64,000 bases of DNA from Limnohabitans sp. INBF002 (GTDB taxonomy: Bacteria > Pseudomonadota > Gammaproteobacteria > Burkholderiales > Burkholderiaceae_C): contig NZ_AP027055.1 of NCBI RefSeq assembly GCF_027924905.1, forward strand, positions 248,001 through 312,000. The letters run 5' to 3'. The notes beneath the pieces are model-generated. The model was not told the origin of the DNA and made no database searches. It saw only the letters and a program-made list of their open reading frames with translations. A program made the position numbers and the translations under genes. Shown in pieces: positions 25,394 through 33,126 of this stretch (within the stretch, counting starts at the first letter, position 1; each line of letters opens with the position of its first letter).

Positions 25394-26730
25394 AACCCGT
25401 CAGCGCCTGGGGCCGTTTGTCGAACGATTTGCACGATGTGCACGTGCTGACCGACCGTTCGCATGTGGCCACCGTGTTGGCCGCGCACCAGCCTGGCTTG
25501 GCTTTTGGCAATGGCCGCAGTTATGGCGATGTGTGCCTGAACCCCCATGGCAACTTGTGGCACACCACAGGGCTGAATAAATTCATGGCGTTTGACGACG
25601 CCACGGGCCGTTTGGTGTGCGAAGCCGGTGTGTTGCTGCGCGACATTCAACGCCTGTTTGTGCCACGCGGTTGGATGCTGCCCGTCACGCCTGGCACGCA
25701 ACTCATCACGGTTGGTGGTGCGATTGCGAACGATGTGCATGGCAAGAACCACCACGCGGTTGGGTCGTTTGGTGACCATGTATTGGGCGTGTCTTTGGCA
25801 CGCACCACGGGCGAGGTGTTGTCGCTGGATTGGACCCAGACGCCCGCGTTGATGGGCGCCACGCTGGGGGGCTTGGGGCTCACGGGTGTGATCGTCACGG
25901 CAGAGTTGCAGTTGCGCCGTGTGGGCAGCCCATGGCTGCGCACCGAAACCTTGCCCTATCAAGGCTTGGCCGAGTTCTTTGAGTTGGCGGATGCGTCGGA
26001 GCACGATTGGGAACACACGGTTTCGTGGATTGATTGTTTGGCAGGCCAAACCGCACGGGGCATTTTTATGCGTGCCAACCCCATGAGCGCGCCACAAGCG
26101 GCAGCGATGCCGTCGCTCAAGGCGGTGCTGGCAGCACATCAACAAAAAACACACAGCCAACCCTTGCGCATGCCGTTTGTGCCGCCGCTGTCGTTGGTGA
26201 ATGGCTTGTCACTCAAGCCGTTCAACATGGCTTACTACGAGCTGCAAAAACTCAAAAGTGGTTTTGACGTGGCGCACTACGAACCCTTTTCGTACCCACT
26301 GGACAACTTGCAGGACTGGAACCGCATGTATGGCCCGCGAGGGTTTTACCAATACCAAAGTGTGGTGCCTCGCGAGGGCGGGCAGCTTGCTGTGCAGGCC
26401 ATGCTCGATGCCATTGCCGCTTCGGGCGAGGGGTCTTTTTTGGCCGTGCTCAAAACCTTTGGCAACCGAGAAGCCAAAGGCATGTTGAGTTTTCCAGAGC
26501 CTGGCGTGACGTTGGCACTGGACTTTCCCAACCGCGGCCAGCGCACCTTGCAATTGATGGATCGATTGGATGCCATCGTGCGCGAGGCGAAAGGCCGCTT
26601 GTACATGGCCAAAGATGCGCGCATGCCACGCGATTTGTTTGAAGCCGGGTATCCGCGCTTGTCTGAATTTTTGGCGCACCGTGACGCGGGCATCAGCTCT
26701 GCCATGTCGCGCCGTTTGATGGGAGTTTAA
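25390..26730 (+). CDS. FAD-dependent oxidoreductase, DprE1-like
   Basis: A 446-residue FAD-binding (PCMH/VAO-type) oxidase or dehydrogenase. GNGRSYGD (40-47) is the FAD diphosphate loop, and TVGGAIANDVHGKNHHAVGSFGDH (107-130) closely follows the DprE1 pattern; late motifs YPLDNLQDWNRMYGPRGF (302-319) and YQSVVP (322-327) also match it. DprE1 oxidises decaprenyl-phosphoryl-ribose at C2'. Aligning by SFPEPG and LDFP, the position of mycobacterial Cys387 (the benzothiazinone-reactive residue) appears to be Ala376 here. It is translationally coupled to GtrA and followed 2 nt later by the DprE2-like reductase. Confidence 0.87.
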   Translation: MKPVSAWGRLSNDLHDVHVLTDRSHVATVLAAHQPGLAFGNGRSYGDVCLNPHGNLWHTTGLNKFMAFDDATGRLVCEAGVLLRDIQRLFVPRGWMLPVTPGTQLITVGGAIANDVHGKNHHAVGSFGDHVLGVSLARTTGEVLSLDWTQTPALMGATLGGLGLTGVIVTAELQLRRVGSPWLRTETLPYQGLAEFFELADASEHDWEHTVSWIDCLAGQTARGIFMRANPMSAPQAAAMPSLKAVLAAHQQKTHSQPLRMPFVPPLSLVNGLSLKPFNMAYYELQKLKSGFDVAHYEPFSYPLDNLQDWNRMYGPRGFYQYQSVVPREGGQLAVQAMLDAIAASGEGSFLAVLKTFGNREAKGMLSFPEPGVTLALDFPNRGQRTLQLMDRLDAIVREAKGRLYMAKDARMPRDLFEAGYPRLSEFLAHRDAGISSAMSRRLMGV

Positions 26731-26732
26731 GA

Positions 26733-27476
26733 ATGCAACACATGGTCATCATTGGCGCCACTTCGGCCATGGCCGAACACTGCGCACGCTTGTGGGTGCA
26801 AGCCGCCCCTGTGCGCCTGACCCTCGTGGGTCGCGACGAAGCGCGCACCCGCCGTGTGGCCGACGACCTGCGCGTGCGCAGCCCACAGTCCGATGTGCAA
26901 GTGATGACGTCTGATTTTGCCGATGCGACAGCCATTCAGCGCACCGTGAGCCACATCGTTGCCCAGGCCGCCGTGGATGTGGTGTTGATCGCCCATGGCG
27001 TGTTGTCAGACCAAGGCACTTGCCAAGACGATCTGCTGGCTTGCGATGCAGCCTTGCAAATCAACGGCGTGTCACCCGTGTTGTTTGCCGAAGCCTTTGC
27101 CAAACCCATGGTGGCTGCCAACCACGGCACGATTGCCATCATTGGTTCGGTGGCGGGCGACCGTGGTCGTAAAACCAATTATGTGTACGGTGCAGCCAAA
27201 GGCTTGGTGTCGCGCTACGCGCAGGGCATGCAGCACCGTTTGGCGCACACAGGTGTGAAAGTGGTGTTGGTCAAGCCGGGCCCCACAGACACGCCCATGA
27301 CCAGCGACCTCAAAGCCAAGGGGCAAAAAATGGCTTCGGTCGAGCAAGTGGCCAAAGACATCGTCAAGGGCATCGCTTCCGGTAAGCCTGTGTTTTACAC
27401 GCCAGGCATTTGGCAGATCATCATGCTGGTGGTGATGCACTTGCCACGGTTTGTGTTTAACAAGCTCAATATATAG
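26733..27476 (+). CDS. SDR-family reductase, DprE2-like
   Basis: A 247-residue short-chain dehydrogenase. The cofactor loop is GATSAMA (8-14), with Ser139, Tyr152 and Lys156 as the catalytic residues in IGSVAGDRGR and YVYGAAKG. The SVAGDRGR...YVYG run resembles DprE2, which reduces the 2'-keto intermediate from DprE1 to give polyprenyl-phosphoryl-arabinose. Its place as the last gene, 2 nt after a DprE1-like gene, makes this partner role likely. A hydrophobic C-terminal segment (about 225-240) may attach it to the membrane. Downstream lies the paired-hairpin region. Confidence 0.85.
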   Translation: MQHMVIIGATSAMAEHCARLWVQAAPVRLTLVGRDEARTRRVADDLRVRSPQSDVQVMTSDFADATAIQRTVSHIVAQAAVDVVLIAHGVLSDQGTCQDDLLACDAALQINGVSPVLFAEAFAKPMVAANHGTIAIIGSVAGDRGRKTNYVYGAAKGLVSRYAQGMQHRLAHTGVKVVLVKPGPTDTPMTSDLKAKGQKMASVEQVAKDIVKGIASGKPVFYTPGIWQIIMLVVMHLPRFVFNKLNI

Positions 27477-27515
27477 CTGTCGACATTTGTTGCTGACTTT
27501 TTCTTTGGCGCGGGC

Positions 27516-27597
27516 GCGTTGCGAGCATAGGGTGCGGCGGCTTCCTCATGCTGGAGTACCAGAAATCGTCAGCCGCCGCACCCTATGCTCGCAACGC
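27516..27597. repeat. long stem-loop 1: 27-bp perfect inverted repeat with 28-nt loop
   Basis: Arms 27516-27542 and 27571-27597 are perfect inverted copies (GCGTTGCGAGCATAGGG... on the left arm) around the loop 27543-27570. The loop itself contains a small palindrome (CTGG AGTA CCAG). The element lies in the 342-nt gene-free interval between the DprE2-like gene (+) and ttcA (-). No T-run follows, so it is not a classical terminator. The same loop recurs inverted in stem-loop 2. Confidence 0.9.
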
Positions 27598-27714
27598 TTT
27601 GGGTACTCGCTACAACAGCTATGGCCCCAGAGCTGCATCGCGTGCCACGCCATTCCATCAGTAGCAACACATGCATGCGCGAAAGTAGACGAGCGAAGCA
27701 ACGTCGAACGCAGA

Positions 27715-27792
27715 CTTCGGGGAGGGGCTTAGGGCGGGTGACGATTTCTGGTACTCCAGAATGAGGAACCTGCCCTAAGTCCCTCTCCGAAG
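27715..27792. repeat. long stem-loop 2: 25-bp inverted repeat, loop complementary to stem-loop 1
   Basis: Arms 27715-27739 and 27768-27792 pair over 25 positions; the three non-Watson-Crick positions would all be G-U in an RNA of the + strand. The loop 27740-27767 is the reverse complement of the stem-loop 1 loop with one mismatch in 28, while the stems are unrelated. The 117 nt between the two elements (27598-27714) hold no gene or other motif I can recognise. Confidence 0.88.
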
Positions 27793-27793
27793 C

Positions 27794-27818
27794 GAGCTCA
27801 GAAAAAGAGCTCAGAAAA
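27794..27818. repeat. tandem 13-nt duplication
   Basis: GAGCTCAGAAAA occurs at 27794-27805 and again at 27807-27818, directly after stem-loop 2 and abutting the ttcA stop codon. It may be a small duplication left by slippage, or part of the same repeat element. Confidence 0.7.
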
Positions 27819-28730
27819 CTAAAGCGTCACCACCTGCATCCCAGGCAAGGTAGCCATAGGAAACTCTTCATGGTCAAACGCCTTGTCGCCATCCTCTGAC
27901 GCCACCCCCGTGGTCACCAAGTTCTTGAAATCAAACTTCGTGTGGTCCATCAAATGCGACGGCACCACGTTTTGCATGGCTGCAAACATGTTCTCAATGC
28001 GGCCTGGAAACTTCTTCTCCCAATCGCGCAACATCTCGCCCACCACTTGGCGTTGCAAGCCGTCTTGGCTGCCGCACAGCGTGCAGGGAATGATGGGGAA
28101 CTGGCGCACTTTGGACCAACGCTCTAAGTCTTTCTCGGCCACGTAGGCCAAGGGGCGAATGACCATGTGGTCGCCGCCATCGCTCACCAATTTCGGAGGC
28201 ATGGCTTTGAGCTTGCCGCCAAAGAACATGTTCAAGAAGAAGGTTTGCAAGATGTCGTCGCGGTGGTGGCCCAGTGCGATTTTGTTGCAGCCCAGCTCAC
28301 CCGCCACACGGTACAAAATGCCACGGCGCAGGCGCGAGCACAGGCTGCACATGGTTTTGCCTTCGGCGATTTTTTCTTTGACGATGGAGTACGTGTCTTG
28401 CGTTTCGATGCGGAACTTCACGCCCACTTGCGCCAAATACTTGGGCAATACATCGGCAGGAAAGCCGGGTTGCTTTTGGTCGAGGTTGACCGCAATCAAC
28501 TCAAAGCTGATGGGCGCGCGCTGCTGCATCATGAGCAAGATGTCGAGCATGGCGTAGCTGTCTTTGCCGCCCGACATGCAAACCATGATCTTGTCGCCTT
28601 CTTCGATCATGTTGTAGTCCACGATGGCTTGGCCAACTTGGCGGCACAGGCGTTTTTCGAGCTTGTGGTTTTCGTGCTCGATCTTGATTTGCTTCGGGTC
28701 TTTGTTGAGGTCTTTTTCAGCGGTCGTCAT
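27819..28730 (-). CDS. ttcA: tRNA 2-thiocytidine synthetase TtcA
   Basis: A 303-residue PP-loop ATPase. SGGKDS is at 53-58 in [19 protein letters not shown] lies near residue 131 and PCTLCGS near 221, giving the Cys pairs that bind its Fe-S cluster. TtcA thiolates C32 of some tRNAs. ATG 28739 three codons upstream is also possible and would overlap the preceding folB-like gene; 28730 has AGGA at better spacing. It is the last gene of a leftward run with two dihydroneopterin aldolase-like genes and a pteridine reductase-like gene. Confidence 0.95.
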   Translation of the reverse strand: MTTAEKDLNKDPKQIKIEHENHKLEKRLCRQVGQAIVDYNMIEEGDKIMVCMSGGKDSYAMLDILLMMQQRAPISFELIAVNLDQKQPGFPADVLPKYLAQVGVKFRIETQDTYSIVKEKIAEGKTMCSLCSRLRRGILYRVAGELGCNKIALGHHRDDILQTFFLNMFFGGKLKAMPPKLVSDGGDHMVIRPLAYVAEKDLERWSKVRQFPIIPCTLCGSQDGLQRQVVGEMLRDWEKKFPGRIENMFAAMQNVVPSHLMDHTKFDFKNLVTTGVASEDGDKAFDHEEFPMATLPGMQVVTL

Positions 28731-28732
28731 AG

Positions 28733-29101
28733 TCACCATTGTCCTGTTTCCATGCGAATGGCCACTTCGCAGTCTTCAAAAATTTCCAGCTTGGCGATTT
28801 TCACGCGCACGCCCAGTACGCCCGGCAGTTGCATGAGGCGGTGGGCGAGTTTGCCAATGAGTGTTTCGAGCAAGTTGACGTGCTCAGCCGTGCACTCGCT
28901 GATGATGATTTGGCGCACCTTGCGGTAGTCCAACACATGGCAAATGTCATCGTCGTGGGGCAGCAGGGGTTGCGTGCCTAAGTTCAGTTCGGCATCCACT
29001 TGAATGGGCTGCGGATCAATTTTCTCGTGCTCCAAGATGCCCAAGTTGGCATCAAAGCGCAAGCCGGTGAGGTTCAAAATTTGGGTGCCTTTGCTCGCCA
29101 T
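28733..29101 (-). CDS. dihydroneopterin aldolase-family protein (FolB/FolX), copy 2
   Basis: A 122-residue tunnelling-fold protein of FolB length. [10 protein letters not shown] holds the Glu position used for pterin binding (about residue 25), and the C-terminal [16 protein letters not shown] carries a Lys near the catalytic position. The family cleaves dihydroneopterin or epimerises the triphosphate. It starts 1 nt after the stop of the paralogous upstream gene, so the pair arose by duplication or specialised as FolB and FolX. Which of the two is the aldolase cannot be decided by eye. Confidence 0.8.
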   Translation of the reverse strand: MASKGTQILNLTGLRFDANLGILEHEKIDPQPIQVDAELNLGTQPLLPHDDDICHVLDYRKVRQIIISECTAEHVNLLETLIGKLAHRLMQLPGVLGVRVKIAKLEIFEDCEVAIRMETGQW

Positions 29102-29102
29102 G

Positions 29103-29492
29103 TCACAGCACTCCTGGTTTGGCGCGGAACACTTCTACACCCACGGCTTCGCAGTCGGGGTAGACGTCGGGCTTGCGGGTGGACACGCGCGCAGCCATCA
29201 CGCCGGTGTGTTCTAGCAAGTGTGTGAGGATGTCGTCGCACAAAGTTTCTTGCAGGTTGATGTGGCCTTGTGCGATGCGGGCGTGCACCACGGCGCGTAC
29301 AAAGTCGTAGTCCACCACTTCGTCGATGCGGTCGTCTTTGGGGCTGGTGCCCGCGAACGAGACATACAAGTCCACGTCAAGGATGATGCGTTGCGCTGCA
29401 CGCAACTCGTGGTCATGGATGCCGATGTGCGCTTGCACGGTGAGGCCGCGCAAAAACAAGCGGCGGCAGTTCAGTAAAAGTTGGTCGTTCAT
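29103..29492 (-). CDS. dihydroneopterin aldolase-family protein (FolB/FolX), copy 1
   Basis: A 129-residue FolB-family protein. IGIHDHELRAAQRI (about 23-36) contains the pterin-binding Glu region, and VSTRKPDVYPDCEAVGVEV near the end has the Lys-Pro of the active site, closer to classical FolB (SKPG) than its neighbour. It would act in folate synthesis, converting dihydroneopterin to hydroxymethyl-dihydropterin. It overlaps the FolM-like gene by 4 nt and precedes the second paralogue by 1 nt. Confidence 0.85.
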   Translation of the reverse strand: MNDQLLLNCRRLFLRGLTVQAHIGIHDHELRAAQRIILDVDLYVSFAGTSPKDDRIDEVVDYDFVRAVVHARIAQGHINLQETLCDDILTHLLEHTGVMAARVSTRKPDVYPDCEAVGVEVFRAKPGVL

Positions 29493-30307
29493 GATTTAAA
29501 AAGCTCCTCGACCACAAACATCACATCACGTGCGAGTGGTACCAAATGTTGCCCGTTATCCACGCGCACCGTGGTGCCGGTGATGCTGGCGTTACCCGCC
29601 AAAAAAACCACGCTGTTGGCCACGTCGGCAGGGTTGATGGGTTGGCGCAGCAAGTTGGCTTGCGCGGCACGGTTGAAGTTATCTTGGGTTTGTGGCCCGC
29701 TCAAGTACATCAGGCCAGGGGCCACAGCGTTCACGCGCAAGGTGGGCGCGAGCGACTGGGCTTGCAGGCTGACTGCGCGCTCCAGCGCAAGCTTCGAGAG
29801 CGTGTACGAAAAATAATCGGGGTTGAGGTTGAACACCTTTTGGTCCAACACGTGAATGACGCTCGGTTTGGCGTGCCCGTTGAATGTGCCTTCGTTGGCA
29901 GATGCATCTAATTCGGGAGCTGGTGCGTGCAACGCCGCCAGCCACTTGCCAAAGCGCATGGGCGCCATCAGGTTCACCTTGATTTGCGCCAAGGCCTGTG
30001 CTTCGTCAAAGTCGGCGCCCTCATCCGGCACAAACAACGACGCGTTGTTCACCACGCACTGCAGCGCCGTGCCGGTGATGGCCACCGTGGTGTCAAAAAT
30101 GCTTTGGCAGCTGGCTTCGTCTTCTAAGTCACCTTGCACGGTCAAGGCGTCTACGCCCAAGGCGCGCAGCTCGACACACAGGGCATGGGCCTCGGCGTCT
30201 GAGCGGTTGTAATGGCAGGCCACATTCCACCCCGCACGTGCAAAGGCGAGGCCGATTTCGCGGCCTAAGCGAACGCTGCCGCCAGTGATGAGTGCCCAAG
30301 AGCGCAT
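29489..30307 (-). CDS. pteridine reductase-like SDR (FolM/PTR1 type)
   Basis: A 272-residue short-chain reductase. The cofactor loop is TGGSVRLG (8-15), the TGX3RXG form diagnostic of pteridine reductases rather than TGX3GXG. The catalytic set is Asp154, Tyr167 and Lys171; the 13-residue Asp-Tyr spacing equals that of PTR1 (D181, Y194, K198), where Asp replaces the usual Ser. It probably reduces dihydropterins or dihydrofolate with NADPH. An upstream ATG exists at 30376, but MRSWALITGG at 30307 is the natural start. The folB-like genes downstream support a pterin role. Confidence 0.88.
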   Translation of the reverse strand: MRSWALITGGSVRLGREIGLAFARAGWNVACHYNRSDAEAHALCVELRALGVDALTVQGDLEDEASCQSIFDTTVAITGTALQCVVNNASLFVPDEGADFDEAQALAQIKVNLMAPMRFGKWLAALHAPAPELDASANEGTFNGHAKPSVIHVLDQKVFNLNPDYFSYTLSKLALERAVSLQAQSLAPTLRVNAVAPGLMYLSGPQTQDNFNRAAQANLLRQPINPADVANSVVFLAGNASITGTTVRVDNGQHLVPLARDVMFVVEELFKS

Positions 30308-30375
30308 GGTGTGAGGTGCCTGTGGTGGAAGTGAGGTGTAGAAGCCGGTGTGGGTCGAGTTACGATCTGCACCCA

Positions 30376-31572
30376 ATGAATTCCCCTCAATTATCCAACG
30401 ACCCGGGCCAGCAGGCTTTGTACACCCTGATTCAGCGCAGTATTGCCAATGCGGGCGGCTGGCTGGGCTTTGACCGCTTCATGGCGCTGGCCCTGTACGC
30501 CCCCGGCATGGGCTACTACGCCAACAGTCTGCGTAAATTTGGCCTCACGCCGGAGAGTGGCAGCGACTTTGCCACCGCTCCCGAAATGTCCAAGCACTTT
30601 GGGCGCACGCTGGCCCACCAAGTGGCCGAAGCCTTGCAAGTCACGGGCACCGACGAGGTGTGGGAGTTTGGCGCAGGTTCTGGCGCCTTGGCCCTGCAGC
30701 TGCTGGATAACTTGGGTGATCGCGTGAAGCGCTACACCATCGTTGATTTGTCGGGCAGCCTGCGCGCGCGCCAACAAGAGACCCTCAAAGCCCATGCGCA
30801 TCAAGTGCAATGGGTTGATGCGCTGCCCGAACAACTCAGCGGCGTGGTGGTGGGCAACGAGGTGCTAGACGCCATGCCCGTGCAACTGCTGGTGCGTAAA
30901 AGCGGTGTATGGCACGAGCGTGGCGTGGTGTGGAACGCAGACGCGTTGAGCCAGAGCCAAGCGGGCGTGTCCCCGTCGGACAGCGAAGCTTCTGCCAACG
31001 CGGCCAGTGCTTCGCCGTTGCAATGGGAAGACCGCGTGACCGATTTGCGTCCACCCATGGAAGTGCCAGGCGAGCACGATTACTTGACCGAAATTCACAG
31101 CCAAGCCGAGGCCTTTGTGGCCACCTTGGCCGACCGTTTCAAAGCGGGCGAAGTAGCCACAGGCAAGGGCGGCGCAGCGTTCCTCATCGACTACGGCTTT
31201 CCCGAGAGCGAATACTTCCACCCCCAACGCAGCATGGGCACGTTGATGTGCCACCAGCTGCACAAGTCAGACACAGACCCGCTGGTGGATGTGGGCCGTA
31301 AAGACATTACTGCACATGTGAACTTCACTGGCGTGGCGCTGGCCGCGCAAGACGCAGGCCTGAACGTGTTGGGCTACACCAGCCAAGCGCATTTTTTGAT
31401 CAACTGTGGCTTGTTGCCCCCGTTGGTGGATGCGCCGATGGACGAAAAGAGCATGGCCCAAAAACTCATCACCGAGCACGAAATGGGCGAGCTGTTCAAA
31501 GTGGTGGCCTTGGGCACCACCGAGTGGGAGCCCATGGGCTTTGCGCAAGGTGACCGCACCTACGCGCTGTAA
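30376..31572 (+). CDS. MidA/NDUFAF7-family SAM-dependent methyltransferase
   Basis: A 398-residue protein of the DUF185 family. The N-terminal DRFMALALYAPGMGYYA (about 28-44), GSDFATAPEMSKHFGR and EFGAGSGALALQLL (SAM-binding loop near residue 100), with VVGNEVLDAMPV, are the family hallmarks. The mitochondrial member NDUFAF7 methylates an arginine of complex I; bacterial substrates are not established. It is divergent from the FolM-like gene across a 68-nt spacer. An insertion rich in Ser/Ala (about 200-220) lies between the Rossmann strands. DUF2905 follows after 9 nt. Confidence 0.9.
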   Translation: MNSPQLSNDPGQQALYTLIQRSIANAGGWLGFDRFMALALYAPGMGYYANSLRKFGLTPESGSDFATAPEMSKHFGRTLAHQVAEALQVTGTDEVWEFGAGSGALALQLLDNLGDRVKRYTIVDLSGSLRARQQETLKAHAHQVQWVDALPEQLSGVVVGNEVLDAMPVQLLVRKSGVWHERGVVWNADALSQSQAGVSPSDSEASANAASASPLQWEDRVTDLRPPMEVPGEHDYLTEIHSQAEAFVATLADRFKAGEVATGKGGAAFLIDYGFPESEYFHPQRSMGTLMCHQLHKSDTDPLVDVGRKDITAHVNFTGVALAAQDAGLNVLGYTSQAHFLINCGLLPPLVDAPMDEKSMAQKLITEHEMGELFKVVALGTTEWEPMGFAQGDRTYAL

Positions 31573-31581
31573 GTTGCCGAC

Positions 31582-31776
31582 ATGACCCGCTGGCTGATCG
31601 TTGTTTTCTTGGCGTTGTTGCTGATCAACGCTGTCACGCCTTGGCTGCAAAAGCTGGGTTTTGGGCGCTTGCCTGGGGATATTCGGTTCAAGCTTTTTGG
31701 GCGTGAGATATTTATTCCGCTTGCGTCTACTGTCATCCTCAGCCTTGTATGTGCTGGGATTTCTAAGGTTTTGTAG
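31582..31776 (+). CDS. DUF2905 membrane protein
   Basis: A 64-residue protein with two hydrophobic segments (about 4-18 and 45-62) separated by KLGFGRLPGDIRF, the DUF2905 signature. Function is unknown; it is a short, widely conserved inner-membrane protein. It starts 9 nt after the MidA-like stop and is probably co-transcribed with it. Confidence 0.9.
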   Translation: MTRWLIVVFLALLLINAVTPWLQKLGFGRLPGDIRFKLFGREIFIPLASTVILSLVCAGISKVL

Positions 31777-31796
31777 CTGGTTAACTCCCCTTCGGT

Positions 31797-31883
31797 GTCA
31801 AGCGGTGTGGGGTGTACCTGCTCTGCTCCGCCGTCGCTTCGCGCCTAATGTCGCTGCCGCAGGCGCACCCCACACCGCTTGAC
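31797..31883. repeat. 18-bp perfect inverted repeat with 51-nt loop, between convergent genes
   Basis: Arms 31797-31814 (GTCAAGCGGTGTGGGGTG) and 31866-31883 are exact reverse complements. The loop contains a further CCTGC/GCAGG pairing. It lies between DUF2905 (+) and cca (-) and may end transcription from both sides, though no U-run is present. It has no visible similarity to the pair at 27516-27792. Confidence 0.8.
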
Positions 31884-31899
31884 GCGCGAGTTGGTTGGG

Positions 31900-33126
31900 T
31901 TAGACAGAAAGCGCAGCAGAAATAGCCGCCAAGCGCGCCGCATCCAACCGCGCCCCCACAGCCGGCCCCTTGAGACCTTCTTGCAAAGCCAGCGCGCTGA
32001 CAGATGCGCTGTCCACCGACTGAGCCGCTTTCAACAACAACGCCAAGCGAGGCCCTTGCGCATAAGCCTCATCCTCTTTACCCAATCGCCCACGCGCATC
32101 ACATTCACAGGCCTGCAAAGCCAATAAAAACCGTTCCGGCCTACGCAGCGCATCGCAACGCACCAGCAAGCGCAATACCGCCTCTGCACCAAAGCCCAAG
32201 CTTTGATGGATGTTGCCGTGTTCACGCGCCACCAGCTCGGCCAGTTCTTTGCATTCCACGGGCACACGCCAACGGGTGCACAGCGCACGGGTGAGTTTTT
32301 CGCTGCGTTGTTCGTGACCGATATGGCGGGGCAGCACGTCAGCAGGTGTGGTGCCTTTGCCGAGGTCGTGGCACAGGCAGGCGAAGCGCACCTCTAGCGA
32401 GGTGTTCATTCGGGCAGAAGCGTCCAGCACCATCTCAAGGTGAATGCCGGTGTCAATTTCAGGGTGGTATTCGGCGCGTTGCGGCACGCCGTAAAGTTTG
32501 TCGACTTCGGGCAGCAGGCGTTGCAAGGCGCCGCATTCGCGCAGCACTTGCAACATGCGTGACGGTTTGGCGCCCATCAGGCCGCGTGACAGCTCTTGCC
32601 ACACGCGCTCGCTGACCAAGGCGTCGACTTCGCCGTCACTCACCATGTCGCGCATGAGCGTCATGGTTTCAGCAGCTACGGTGAAGTCGGGGAAGCGTGC
32701 GGCAAAGCGGGCCAGGCGCAGGATGCGCACGGGGTCTTCGCGGAAGGCGTCGGTCACATGGCGTAGCACTTTGGCGGCGATGTCGCGCTCGCCGCCGTAG
32801 GGGTCGGTGCGTTGGCCGTGTTCGTCTTGGGCGATGGCGTTGATGGTCAGGTCACGTCGGGCCAGGTCTTCTTCTAGCGTCACGTCGGGTGATGCATGCA
32901 CGGCAAAGCCGTGATAGCCGCGTGCGGTTTTGCGTTCGGTGCGGGCGAGGGCGTATTCCTCGTGCGTGTTGGGGTGCAAGAACACCGGAAAGTCGCGGCC
33001 CACGGGTTGGTAGCCTTGCGCCACCAGCGCCTCGGGCGTGCCGCCCACCACCACCCAGTCGCGGTCTGATCCCGCGTGGCCCATCAGGGCATCGCGCACG
33101 GCACCGCCGACCAGGTAGGTTTTCAT
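31900..33126 (-). CDS. cca: CCA-adding tRNA nucleotidyltransferase (multifunctional, HD domain)
   Basis: A 408-residue protein, the length of E. coli Cca. The N terminus MKTYLVGGAVRD and DRDWVVVG form the nucleotidyltransferase core with catalytic Asp residues; RRDLTINAIAQDEHG and REDPVRILRLARFAARF are motifs of class II enzymes; and CLCHDLGKG with surrounding His marks the C-terminal HD phosphohydrolase domain. It adds or repairs the 3' CCA of tRNAs. The frame stays open far upstream, but ATG 33126 gives the conserved start and shares one base with the stop of the upstream NDUFA9-like gene. Confidence 0.96.
   Translation of the reverse strand: MKTYLVGGAVRDALMGHAGSDRDWVVVGGTPEALVAQGYQPVGRDFPVFLHPNTHEEYALARTERKTARGYHGFAVHASPDVTLEEDLARRDLTINAIAQDEHGQRTDPYGGERDIAAKVLRHVTDAFREDPVRILRLARFAARFPDFTVAAETMTLMRDMVSDGEVDALVSERVWQELSRGLMGAKPSRMLQVLRECGALQRLLPEVDKLYGVPQRAEYHPEIDTGIHLEMVLDASARMNTSLEVRFACLCHDLGKGTTPADVLPRHIGHEQRSEKLTRALCTRWRVPVECKELAELVAREHGNIHQSLGFGAEAVLRLLVRCDALRRPERFLLALQACECDARGRLGKEDEAYAQGPRLALLLKAAQSVDSASVSALALQEGLKGPAVGARLDAARLAAISAALSV

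Noticed and set aside
27451-27732. Possible short protein in the hairpin region
   Set aside because: It overlaps the end of the DprE2-like gene and runs through the inverted repeats; no ribosome site or motif was found.
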